From positions 520,742-584,741 of the forward strand of contig NZ_KB905161.1 of the NCBI RefSeq assembly GCF_000378625.1: a stretch of DNA of 64,000 bases, given 5' to 3'. Position numbers and translations under genes: made by a program. Every line of letters starts with the position of its first letter. Positions within the stretch are counted from its first letter, which is position 1. Below, piece after piece: positions 18,876 through 27,039 of this stretch. The notes beneath the pieces were generated by a model, which did no database searches, had not been told where the DNA came from, and worked only from the letters and a program-made list of their open reading frames with translations. Source of the stretch: Colwellia piezophila ATCC BAA-637. GTDB lineage: Bacteria > Pseudomonadota > Gammaproteobacteria > Enterobacterales > Alteromonadaceae.

Positions 18876-19132
18876 ATTGGCAGTTTCAATTATTAGAAAA
18901 ATATTCTCTAGCAGAAGTAATTAAACGTATGAAAGGACGAAGTGCACAAGCGATCAACAAAGAAAAGCATAAACAGGGTAAAGTATGGCAAGCTGATTAT
19001 TACGAACATCATATAAAGAGTGAAGACGATCTAATTACTCAAGCAAGGTATATTGTTGCCAACCCCTTAAGAGCAGGCTTGGTTGACAATATTAGTGATT
19101 ATGCCTTCTGGGATTGTATTTATTTAAAATAA
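18872..19132 (+). pseudogene. 5'-truncated RAYT transposase copy
   Basis: From CTACATTGGCAGTTTC to the stop codon this is nearly identical to the intact RAYT at 9465-9920 (residues 66-151), with only a few changes such as IQKNK to KEKHK. The first 65 codons, including the first HUH histidine, are missing and replaced by REP sequence. Homology ends just past the stop. An in-frame ATG upstream (18836) would give a 98-residue protein, but its first residues are translated REP. It keeps Tyr and the NPLRAGLV motif yet cannot be a full transposase. Confidence 0.93.
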
Positions 19133-19167
19133 AAAGGATATATGCCGTACGCGGTAATTTGTACCCC

Positions 19168-19337
19168 GTAGGCGGGAATTTATTCGCGCAGCTCTTGAAC
19201 TTATTCGCGCTTTATTATTCACAAAAACAAACCCTGCGCGATTGAAATCCCGCCTACATCAACACACCACGTAGGCGGGAACTTACGCTGCATGGATGCA
19301 GCTTATTAGAGAATGCAGGACGCATATTCTCCTGTTC
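19168..19337. repeat. REP and GCATGGATGC-repeat cluster downstream of galU
   Basis: REPs lie at 19168-19189 (plus) and 19236-19257 (minus), with a partial REP at 19270. The hairpin-type repeat GCTGCATGGATGCAGC and GAGAATGCAGGACGC follow at 19289-19325. The repeat sequence continues to 19350 and supplies the galU stop codon. Confidence 0.85.
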
Positions 19338-19346
19338 GCGCATCAC

Positions 19347-20231
19347 TTAGGAATTTATTACCTCTTGTAAATAAGCCCTAAAATCATCACCAAATTCTGG
19401 ATGACGTAAACCATACTCAATATTTGCTTTCATATAACCGAGCTTAGAACCACAATCGTGTGATTTACCCGTCATATGAAACGCTTCTACGGTTTCAAGT
19501 TTCATCAGCATAGCAATTGCATCGGTCAACTGAATTTCATCTCCAGCACCCGGAGGGGTAAACTCCAACAAGTCCCAAATTTTCTCTGATAAGACATATC
19601 GTCCAACAACAGCTAAGTTAGATGGTGCTTCATCTATAGGCGGCTTTTCCACAACAGCAGTCATCGCTTTTGATTCACCAGCAGCAAGTTGGTGACCTTC
19701 ACAATCTGCAACCCCATAATTACTCACCATTTCCATAGGAACTGGTTCAACCATAATTTGGCTATGCCCTACTTCATGATAACGAGCCAACATTGCTGCC
19801 AAGTTTTCAGTTTTTAAATCACTACTCGCATCATCCAAAATAACATCAGGTAACACCACCACAAAGGGCGAGTCACCAATGATTGGTCGCGCTTTTAAAA
19901 CAGCATGACCTAGGCCTTTAGCTTCACCTTGACGTACATGCATAATAGTAACGCCCTTAGGGCAAATAGCTTGAATCTCTTCAAGTAACTGTCGTTTCAC
20001 CCGATTTTCTAACGTAGTTTCAAGCTCAAAAGATTTATCAAAGTGATTTTCAATGGCATTTTTAGAAGAGTGCGTCACTAAAACGATTTCTTTAATGCCG
20101 GCAGCAACACATTCATTCACTATGTATTGAATCATTGGTTTATCAACAATTGGCAACATTTCTTTTGGGATAGCTTTGGTAGCAGGTAACATACGAGTAC
20201 CTAAACCTGCTACGGGGATTACAGCTTTCAT
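19347..20231 (-). CDS. galU: UTP-glucose-1-phosphate uridylyltransferase
   Basis: GalU makes UDP-glucose from UTP and glucose-1-phosphate. The start [19 protein letters not shown] is at 20231, preceded by AAGGAAG; a longer upstream frame is not credible. The product has 294 residues. The nucleotide-binding loop [22 protein letters not shown] and the C-terminal [16 protein letters not shown] are all normal. It ends the polysaccharide locus, supplying UDP-glucose for sugar precursors. Its last residues (INS) and the stop come from half-REP sequence. A chimeric copy of its 3' part lies just upstream at 20275-20441. Confidence 0.96.
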   Translation of the reverse strand: MKAVIPVAGLGTRMLPATKAIPKEMLPIVDKPMIQYIVNECVAAGIKEIVLVTHSSKNAIENHFDKSFELETTLENRVKRQLLEEIQAICPKGVTIMHVRQGEAKGLGHAVLKARPIIGDSPFVVVLPDVILDDASSDLKTENLAAMLARYHEVGHSQIMVEPVPMEMVSNYGVADCEGHQLAAGESKAMTAVVEKPPIDEAPSNLAVVGRYVLSEKIWDLLEFTPPGAGDEIQLTDAIAMLMKLETVEAFHMTGKSHDCGSKLGYMKANIEYGLRHPEFGDDFRAYLQEVINS

Positions 20232-20274
20232 TCTTAAACTTCCTTTGTCTTTATATTTTATAAAAATCTTTAAA

Positions 20275-20441
20275 CTATGCGACAAACACTGCAACACCCT
20301 CTTTTACCGCGATTTTAGGGGTATAATTTGTCGCCTTAAAATCATCAGTCAATCCAGGGTGACGTAAACCATACTTAACATCGGCTTTCATATAACTGAG
20401 CTTAGCACCACAATCGTATGATTTACCTGCAAAAGAAAATA
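20275..20441 (-). pseudogene. Chimeric relic: galU 3' part fused to a nucleotide-sugar epimerase C-terminus
   Basis: On the minus strand this reads GKSYDCGAKLSYMKADVKYG and then LRHPGLTDDFK, closely matching GalU ([31 protein letters not shown]). It continues in frame into [19 protein letters not shown] and a stop, which resembles the tail of UDP-glucuronate epimerases (K-P-x-T-x-V-E-E-G-V-x-x-F-V). There is no start and no N-terminal domain. It looks like a deletion joining two genes near a shared DDFK-like stretch. The galU part is certain; the epimerase origin is recalled similarity. Confidence 0.8.
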
Positions 20442-20470
20442 CTTACTTAATCACATTAACAGACAAATCA

Positions 20471-21046
20471 TTAAGCTTTGAGTGTAGTACCCGTCTCAAC
20501 AACTTCTCCATCAGCAACTTCAACAAAGTACCCAGCACTACAGCCGGCTTGAAGCCAAGCGGCTTTACCAACTTTAACACCACCGGCTAAGCTAACGGCC
20601 ACACCAATATGTGCAAACACACCTAAAACACAATCATGATCAACGGTTGCATTTGCGTTAATTAATGCCCCTAATCCTAATTTAGCATTAGTGCCGACAA
20701 CAGCCCCAGCCATAACAACAACACCTAGAGCAACTTCTGCATAATCACTTACCCAAGACTTAGGATGAAGTAAAGAAACAAGTGGCAAACCAGCATCAGA
20801 AATTTTGACTATCAACTTTTTTCTAACCGCATTATTACCTATAGCAACGATACATGCATCAAACTCAAAGTTGGTGGTGAAAAGAGAATCACTATTACCA
20901 ACAATATCCAAGTTTAAAGCTTTTATATTTTTAGGAAAAGAGTCATCGACAAAAGATACCTTTTCAAAATCCCCTGAACACAAGGCTAAATCTGCGACAG
21001 CTTGTCCGTGACCACCAGAGCCAACAATAACTAAGTGTTTATACAT
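20471..21046 (-). CDS. NeuD/PglD-type sugar O- or N-acetyltransferase
   Basis: This 191-residue protein starts at MYKHLVIVGSGGHGQAVADL. An N-terminal Rossmann-like domain (VGSGGHGQ) is followed by a left-handed beta-helix of hexapeptide repeats (VVMAGAVVGTNAKLGLGALI). The family uses acetyl-CoA to acetylate nucleotide-linked amino sugars or sialic-acid-like sugars. The His in ATVDHDCVLG fits the family catalytic base. The ATG overlaps the upstream stop (TAATG), so it is translationally coupled to the formyltransferase-like gene. The exact sugar cannot be told. Confidence 0.9.
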   Translation of the reverse strand: MYKHLVIVGSGGHGQAVADLALCSGDFEKVSFVDDSFPKNIKALNLDIVGNSDSLFTTNFEFDACIVAIGNNAVRKKLIVKISDAGLPLVSLLHPKSWVSDYAEVALGVVVMAGAVVGTNAKLGLGALINANATVDHDCVLGVFAHIGVAVSLAGGVKVGKAAWLQAGCSAGYFVEVADGEVVETGTTLKA

Positions 21047-21867
21047 TACTCGGCTTCCCATTCAATGCATTCTAAAAATCCGTCTTTAAATCCAATACAT
21101 AAATTTTTCGTTGTTTCGTTAGCTAGCTTAGCTTTCCAAATGATATGTTTTTTATCATTAATCATAATAAAAGCACCAGGATAAGGTCTAGTCGTCGCTC
21201 TCACAAGCCTTTCTGCCGTTTTAACAGAAGCACTTAAATCTATTTCACCATCTTTTGGGGTACGTCCCTGCCACTCAGTTGCATCAGCATGATTCTGCTC
21301 TTGTAATGTAACGTCTTCGTTTAATATTTTAGGAATAATGCTCGTCATTAAATTCACATGTGCATCATTTACTGAGTCATATAATTCTGTAGAGGTTGTC
21401 CTTTCAGATAAAGGTATTTTGTACTGAGATAATATAGGTCCCGTATCAACACCTTCATCAAGTTTAAACAGAGTAACACCCGTTTCCTCTAGTCCTTTAA
21501 TAATTGCCCACGGAATAGAAGCTCGACCTCGCCCTTTAGGCAATAGTGTTGGGTGCATGCCGAGTACACCAGACTTTGGTGCATCAAGAAGTCGTTTATT
21601 TGCGATTTGCGACCAACCAATAATAAAAAGCCAGTCTAAGTCATATTTTTTTATCACATCAATAACATGATCATCATTTATATGATCAATTTTAATTAAA
21701 TCAATTGAGTTGCTTTGACAAAAATCATCAAGGTACACCCTCCCCGATTTATTTTTAGCTTTTTCATCGATTAATGTAATAGCGACCTGTAATTTTCCAC
21801 CTGCCTTATATATAGCTTCCATACATGAAAAGCCAAGCTGTACACAAGTAACAAAACCTAATTTCAT
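21046..21867 (-). CDS. Formyltransferase-family protein (sugar N-formyltransferase-like)
   Basis: This 273-residue protein has the formyltransferase core: GMHPTLLPKGRGRASIPWAI with the family His, then TGVTLFKLDEGVDTGPIL with the family Asp. In classical enzymes Asn-x-His precedes the loop; here the Asn position is Gly (LGMH). A C-terminal extension (GEIDLSASVKTAERLVRATT, then RPYPGAF) is methionyl-tRNA-formyltransferase-like. With PIG-L deacetylase and NeuD-type genes next to it, it probably formylates an amino sugar using N10-formyl-THF. The missing Asn makes the exact chemistry uncertain. Confidence 0.82.
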   Translation of the reverse strand: MKLGFVTCVQLGFSCMEAIYKAGGKLQVAITLIDEKAKNKSGRVYLDDFCQSNSIDLIKIDHINDDHVIDVIKKYDLDWLFIIGWSQIANKRLLDAPKSGVLGMHPTLLPKGRGRASIPWAIIKGLEETGVTLFKLDEGVDTGPILSQYKIPLSERTTSTELYDSVNDAHVNLMTSIIPKILNEDVTLQEQNHADATEWQGRTPKDGEIDLSASVKTAERLVRATTRPYPGAFIMINDKKHIIWKAKLANETTKNLCIGFKDGFLECIEWEAE

Positions 21868-21877
21868 TTTTTTTCCT

Positions 21878-22444
21878 TTAATAAACCGGTGGTGGCTTAA
21901 ACAAATATAAAACAGTATTCAGAATGATTTTTACATCATTGAAAAAGCTAATATCTTTTACATACTCACCATCAAAAGCAGCTTTTTCAGGAACTGTCAT
22001 GCCATCAAAAGAGTTAACTTGTGCTAAACCAGTCAATCCTGGTCGTGTAAATAAAGAATTATTGTCTTTGCGAATTTGTAACAACTCTTCTTGAGTAGCA
22101 AGAGGAGGTCGAGGGCCAACAATGCTCATATCACCTTTAAGAATATTTAAAAGTTGCGGCAATTCATCAATATTGGTTCGACGGATCATCTTACCGACCC
22201 AAGTAAGTTTTACCTGGCCAACTTCATCCGAGGCTAAATCGCCAGTATTAACAGGCATACTTCTAAATTTAAAAAATGAAAATAAGTTACCATTTTTGCC
22301 AGCTCTAGTTTGCTTAAAAATAATAGGACCTGGGTCAACTATTTTAATAAGCAATGCAACAATAATCATTAACGGAGATAAACATACAACAGCAAAAAAC
22401 ACGATAAAGATATCTAGCAGTCGTTTACCAAACAATTTATACAT
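21878..22444 (-). CDS. Initiating phosphoglycosyl transferase (PglC/WcaJ-type)
   Basis: This 188-residue monotopic enzyme moves a phosphosugar from a UDP-sugar to undecaprenyl phosphate, the first step of repeat-unit assembly. It opens with one re-entrant hydrophobic helix (LLDIFIVFFAVVCLSPLMII). It carries the core motifs FKFRSMP, RRTNIDELPQLLNILKGDMS and VGPRPP, and ends near LTGLAQV. It lacks the N-terminal domain of long WbaP enzymes, so it is the small form typical of PglC and WcfS. It precedes the formyltransferase-like gene by 10 nt. Which sugar it uses is not evident. Confidence 0.92.
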   Translation of the reverse strand: MYKLFGKRLLDIFIVFFAVVCLSPLMIIVALLIKIVDPGPIIFKQTRAGKNGNLFSFFKFRSMPVNTGDLASDEVGQVKLTWVGKMIRRTNIDELPQLLNILKGDMSIVGPRPPLATQEELLQIRKDNNSLFTRPGLTGLAQVNSFDGMTVPEKAAFDGEYVKDISFFNDVKIILNTVLYLFKPPPVY

Positions 22445-22450
22445 AATTAT

Positions 22451-23134
22451 TTAAAACCCTTGCTGAAAGACAGTTTGAAATGCTTCAGAATATTTTTGAC
22501 CACTTTGACCACCACGATATGCAGACAACCCCTTTATAGCTTCTTCACTGCGAGGATGAGGAAAAGCGCGCATCACATTACGGTAACAAGCTAGCGCTTC
22601 TATTTTTAGGTCTATCTCTTGTGTCACTTCTACATAATGGTTAGGCTTAAAGCTATCACCACTGGCTTCAAAGCCCCAATCCGTCGCCGATTGTATTTCC
22701 ATAAAACTTAAAGATTTTAATGGTGGTATATCATCACGGCGCTGATAGTAACGACTTGCCGCCATACAGGCTCTGGCAATTTGTTGATGGTCATCATTTA
22801 AATCCGCAGGATGATGGGTAAATATACGATTAGGTTTAAATGCTAAAATTTGCTTTTCAATAAATTGAACAACACTTAAATGGTCAACATTGTTCATTCT
22901 AATATTTGGAAAATCACCAAGTACTGGTTCATTAAAACCAACAACTGCATTTGCAGCCATCATATCTTGATAAAGTTCACTATCGGTTGGCCTTTTATGG
23001 CGGACATCTACATTGCCACATAAAATAATTGGCTGAACAATATGCCCTTCTTTTACTAATTTTGCACCAGTTGCACCAAAGCCGAGTATTTCATCGTCGG
23101 GGTGTGCTACTACAATTAAATTAACTTCTTTCAT
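22451..23134 (-). CDS. PIG-L/LmbE-family deacetylase
   Basis: This 227-residue zinc deacetylase has the motif AHPDDEILGFG (HPDDE at residues 11-15) and a second ligand region THHPADLNDDHQQIARA. Members remove acetyl groups from GlcNAc-type sugars. In a polysaccharide locus the likely substrate is a nucleotide- or lipid-linked N-acetyl sugar, which would free an amine for the formyltransferase-like protein two genes on. It lies 4 nt after the SDR gene and 6 nt before the phosphoglycosyl transferase, so it is surely part of the operon. Confidence 0.9.
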   Translation of the reverse strand: MKEVNLIVVAHPDDEILGFGATGAKLVKEGHIVQPIILCGNVDVRHKRPTDSELYQDMMAANAVVGFNEPVLGDFPNIRMNNVDHLSVVQFIEKQILAFKPNRIFTHHPADLNDDHQQIARACMAASRYYQRRDDIPPLKSLSFMEIQSATDWGFEASGDSFKPNHYVEVTQEIDLKIEALACYRNVMRAFPHPRSEEAIKGLSAYRGGQSGQKYSEAFQTVFQQGF

Positions 23135-23138
23135 TTGA

Positions 23139-24092
23139 TTACTTTCTTAACTTAATAAAATGTTTAACGGTTTTATCAATAGAATCATCTACTGAATACG
23201 GGGGTGTCCAGTTTAATAGTGTTTTAGCTTTAGAGATATCAACTTGTAATGAACCAAGTAACCTAGCTGAATATCCCCCTTTTCCTATCAATTTAAAAAG
23301 CAAGCTTATTAATGACATTGGCATAGGAATTAGTGGGGTTTTATTGCTGAAACTTCTATATAGTTTTCTTAATAAGTCACTTGTAGATACGTCATTGTCA
23401 TCATTTACGTAAAATATTTCATTTTTAGCATTCGGATGAGTTAGGCAAACTTCAATCAAGGAAATTAAGTTATCAATAGAGACTAGACTACGCTTATTAG
23501 TAATTGCACCAAACGGTAAAGGAATGGGTTTTGACGCCCAATTCATCATGGTTTCAAAATTAGCTTTTACACCTGGCCCATAAATTAATGTTGGTCGAAT
23601 AATAACGACTTCCATTGCAGAATTTTTAGCTAATTCCAGTAATTGTTGTTCCGCTTCATATTTTGATAAGCCATAAGGGTCATCCGGTACATATTTGCTA
23701 TCTTCTGTTAAAGGGGTACCCAGCAGACTACTCTCGCCACCTACTTTAATAGAGCTAATAAATATAAACCTTTTTACTCCAGCATTTGCAGCTTGCTTTG
23801 CTAAATTAATCGTCCCTCTTGTATTAACCTCTCTAAATTCCTCCAGAGGATTAGAAGATTTCTCATCCATTACATGTACTCTCGCGGCACAATGTATCAC
23901 AATATCTTGCTGGGAAAGAACGCTTGACCAATTTGTTTTAGAGTCAATATTTACGATCCCAAAACCTGTGCAACCACTAGGAAGTAACGATATACGTCTC
24001 GAGCTTGCTGTTACCGTATAAGAATTATTAATTAATTCTTTTAATAGCGGTTTTCCTAAAAAACCGTTTGCCCCTGTTAATAAAATATTCAT
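23139..24092 (-). CDS. SDR nucleotide-sugar reductase/epimerase (WbpV/WreQ-like)
   Basis: This 317-residue extended SDR has the NAD(P) motif TGANGFLG and the catalytic pair YGLSK (Tyr and Lys). Later segments RSLVSIDNLISLIEVCL and YSARLLGSLQVDISKAKTLL match the WbpV/WreQ group. These reduce the 4-keto sugar made by a WbpM-type dehydratase to UDP-QuiNAc (or FucNAc with other members). The locus contains such a dehydratase at 12071-14023. A 143-bp gap with no obvious signal separates this gene from the glycosyltransferase upstream. Confidence 0.85.
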   Translation of the reverse strand: MNILLTGANGFLGKPLLKELINNSYTVTASSRRISLLPSGCTGFGIVNIDSKTNWSSVLSQQDIVIHCAARVHVMDEKSSNPLEEFREVNTRGTINLAKQAANAGVKRFIFISSIKVGGESSLLGTPLTEDSKYVPDDPYGLSKYEAEQQLLELAKNSAMEVVIIRPTLIYGPGVKANFETMMNWASKPIPLPFGAITNKRSLVSIDNLISLIEVCLTHPNAKNEIFYVNDDNDVSTSDLLRKLYRSFSNKTPLIPMPMSLISLLFKLIGKGGYSARLLGSLQVDISKAKTLLNWTPPYSVDDSIDKTVKHFIKLRK

Positions 24093-24235
24093 GTACTTTT
24101 ATTTCCAAAAAAATAAGTAAGGTAGTTGATGGCCTTGAAAGTAGTAAAGAAAACGCTATAGATGCCATTCCATTTCACAATAAGAAACAACCAAGTTTAA
24201 ATTTACAAATTTCACTAAATCAAAGGGCAATATTC

Positions 24236-25393
24236 TTAAATATTACTTTTGATGATACTTTCTGCCATATTCTTCATTATATTAACCCGAGTATATTGCT
24301 TGATAAATTCACTTCTATCTGTATTTTTCAACGACAGTTTCCTTAAAGCTAAAAGAGCCCCGTTAGCATCGCTTGGATTAAACACCTCAGCATTTCTCAC
24401 TTCATCAGTTATGAACTTTGCTGCATAACCACTAACACCAGCTAATATGGGTTTACCTGTTGCTGCATATTCAAATATTTTAGAAGGTAGCACCTTTTCA
24501 AATGCAGGAAAGTCATTTAAGTGTAGAAATAGAATATCTGCATTCATATATTGCTCTGGTAATTTATTCCTTTGCATCGGAGGGAATAAATTAACATTAT
24601 TAATATTTTCTAATGAATTTATTAAAGCAGGTTTACGGCCACCATCACCAATCACATTAATTTCAAAGCCTGCATCTAACTCTTTAGCTAAACTAGGTAA
24701 AATTGTATGTAAGCCTTGGCTTTCACCAATATTCCCCGCATAAAGAATCATTTGTTTATCAGTTGTATTTTGTTTTAATTTCGACTCTAAACCTAAAAAC
24801 TCATCATCAATACCATTAGTGAACCAAGTATATTTTGCTTGTTTGTATTTATGAACAAAGTAACTTTCAAAACCTCTTGAAACCAAATTAATATGGGTCG
24901 CAGTTTTAAATGTATAGCTTTCAATTAATGAAAGGATTGGCTTTGCGAAAAAGCTAATCTTAGGGTTGAGTACATCTTTTATTGTATCAACAAATATATC
25001 TCTAATATCTAAATACAAAGGCAACTTTTTCTTTCTTGCTAATCGCGCCCCTAAAAAGGCGGTGAATAACCTAGAGCTAGTCGCAAAAATCAAATCGTAT
25101 TCTTTATCTTTAGTTAGTTTTACTGCTTCAATATAAAACCGTGTAAATGACTTTATTTGATCTAACATACCACTTTTATGTGATGGTAAGTCAATACGAT
25201 TAATTGTCACATTATCAAATTGTTCAAAAGTGTTGGCTGAAGCTGAAAATGAAGCATAACGATTAGGCATAGTTGTTACTATTTGAATTTCTACATCATC
25301 ATGTTTTTTTAACTGTTCAATTAAAGAAGTAGCCCTAAACGAACCTGCACACAAATCTGGCTGGTAATAAAATGATAAAACCAAAATACGCAA
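24236..25393 (-). CDS. Family 4-type glycosyltransferase (WbuB-like)
   Basis: This 385-residue GT-B enzyme has an N-terminal acceptor domain beginning MRILVLSFYYQPDLCAGSFR and a C-terminal nucleotide-sugar domain with ILYAGNIGESQGLHTILPSL and FEKVLPSKIFEYAATGKPIL, the E-x7-E-type region of GT4 enzymes. It should add one sugar to the lipid-linked repeat on the cytoplasmic face. The stop is close to the shared SDR spacer, and the start is 2 nt after the heparinase-like gene. Donor and acceptor are unknown. Confidence 0.9.
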   Translation of the reverse strand: MRILVLSFYYQPDLCAGSFRATSLIEQLKKHDDVEIQIVTTMPNRYASFSASANTFEQFDNVTINRIDLPSHKSGMLDQIKSFTRFYIEAVKLTKDKEYDLIFATSSRLFTAFLGARLARKKKLPLYLDIRDIFVDTIKDVLNPKISFFAKPILSLIESYTFKTATHINLVSRGFESYFVHKYKQAKYTWFTNGIDDEFLGLESKLKQNTTDKQMILYAGNIGESQGLHTILPSLAKELDAGFEINVIGDGGRKPALINSLENINNVNLFPPMQRNKLPEQYMNADILFLHLNDFPAFEKVLPSKIFEYAATGKPILAGVSGYAAKFITDEVRNAEVFNPSDANGALLALRKLSLKNTDRSEFIKQYTRVNIMKNMAESIIKSNI

Positions 25394-25395
25394 AA

Positions 25396-27039
25396 TTAAT
25401 CCTCTATTATACTAATAACGGTATTTAATTGGTTATCAACTAAATCCATTTTAAGTTGTTTATTATGAATACTGACACCAAACTCAGGATGATAAGTCCC
25501 GTCTGATATTTGAATACCACTTGTACTATGTACTGTTATCTCAACATTATTTTTAGTCACTAACTTCACCATATGGCCTGTAACTACTTCAACCTTAATA
25601 CTTGGATGAAGATGGAAATATGCACAAGCTTGATTAACACGACCCGTTAACTCATCTTTAATCCGGATTGCATTACTTTTTGTAGTGAAACTTCGAGAAT
25701 GAATGACTTTACCTTTTAAACGTTTATAACCATCGTGTTGAGCTTGTAAAAATATCTCATCAACACTTTCATTAACTTTTAATAACTTAGCGTAAGCTCG
25801 ACGGGCAACTCTAAAGCCAGACCATACTTCAGAGGAGTCATCTTCATCAACAACTACAGTATTATGAGCAGCAGTTTTACGCTGTCTTAATCGCTCTTTA
25901 CTTACACCATATAAAGAGGTACCTGAATTTACAAACACCCGTTCAAGACCGACCGACAGCTCAAAGCTCAAAGTATCGGCGTGAGCATGACCAGGTAAAT
26001 AATCAGGACCCACATTAGCGTGATCTATAATTAAGCTATAAACAGATGTAGATATACGGCTATAACCGCTTTCTTTATTAGTAATTAAACTGGGTAAGCT
26101 ATCAACTAAATCTAATTTAAGTGAAATAGCATAATCGAAAATTTGGTTAGGCGTTGCAGCTATTCCTATAGCAGAGTCATTAAAAAAGCTTACTTCGCCA
26201 TCAGGATGAATCATAGATTTAAGCCAAACAAGTGCTTTGGTAGCAACTTTGTTCCAGTAGGGTAAACGTTTAAGTAATTTACTATTCTGGCTTGTATTCG
26301 CTAAATCAATTAGTTCAAGTAAATCCCATAACAATATTTCATGATACATAGGAGATAGTTCAAAGTGTGCGCCGTCTGCTAAAAACTGTTCAGGTACTTC
26401 CCTATCCAGTAACTTCAACCCTAAGTCTAGATATTGCTCTGCTTGAGCATTTGAAATAAAACAACCTAAAAAAGTCAGGGCTTTTGCATTAGCAAAAAGG
26501 TGGTTGCCTAATATATGATATTCAAGCTGTTGTGATAAAGCATCGGCTTGTTGTAGCATACTAGCTAGGTATTTCTGCTCAACATTAGCTTTTCTGCTAA
26601 ACCACTTAACCCAATTAACAAGCCTCAAAGATAATGGATATGGCTCCCAGCCATTACCATTACATGCAGAGTTGTCATCTATCCACTTATTAATGAACTC
26701 AACATGTAAATGCTCACGGGCGGAGTAATCATCAGAGTTTAAATCGTCAAAATAATGTAGGTTATACAACCAAAGTTTGTCTTTAGTTGGATCATTCCAA
26801 CTATGTAGAGAATTTAAAGTTCCACTTAAAGACAAAAATTTTACTGTATTTTCACCAAACATACTTTGTTTGTATATAGTAGGACCATACCAACGCCAAT
26901 CATAATTCGAAAGTTTAGTATCAACCTTTTTTACATTGGGCTTTTTAAAACGATAAAGAATGCGAAACCAAAATTGTTCAAACTTCAAGTATTTCAAAGT
27001 ATGAAATACTTGAAGTGATTTTACTATTTTAGATTTCAT
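25396..27039 (-). CDS. Heparinase II/III-family protein
   Basis: This 547-residue protein has the alpha-helical toroid with EYHILGNHLFANAKAL and GAHFELSPMYHEILLWDLLE, then the beta-sandwich domain LPGHAHADTLSFELSVG. The family has polysaccharide lyases acting on uronic-acid-containing chains. There is no clear signal peptide, so it may act in the cytoplasm or reach the periplasm by another path. It overlaps the fused oxidoreductase gene by 4 nt (ATGA). Such genes are frequent inside EPS loci beside that oxidoreductase; their role may be trimming or quality control. Confidence 0.88.
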   Translation of the reverse strand: MKSKIVKSLQVFHTLKYLKFEQFWFRILYRFKKPNVKKVDTKLSNYDWRWYGPTIYKQSMFGENTVKFLSLSGTLNSLHSWNDPTKDKLWLYNLHYFDDLNSDDYSAREHLHVEFINKWIDDNSACNGNGWEPYPLSLRLVNWVKWFSRKANVEQKYLASMLQQADALSQQLEYHILGNHLFANAKALTFLGCFISNAQAEQYLDLGLKLLDREVPEQFLADGAHFELSPMYHEILLWDLLELIDLANTSQNSKLLKRLPYWNKVATKALVWLKSMIHPDGEVSFFNDSAIGIAATPNQIFDYAISLKLDLVDSLPSLITNKESGYSRISTSVYSLIIDHANVGPDYLPGHAHADTLSFELSVGLERVFVNSGTSLYGVSKERLRQRKTAAHNTVVVDEDDSSEVWSGFRVARRAYAKLLKVNESVDEIFLQAQHDGYKRLKGKVIHSRSFTTKSNAIRIKDELTGRVNQACAYFHLHPSIKVEVVTGHMVKLVTKNNVEITVHSTSGIQISDGTYHPEFGVSIHNKQLKMDLVDNQLNTVISIIED

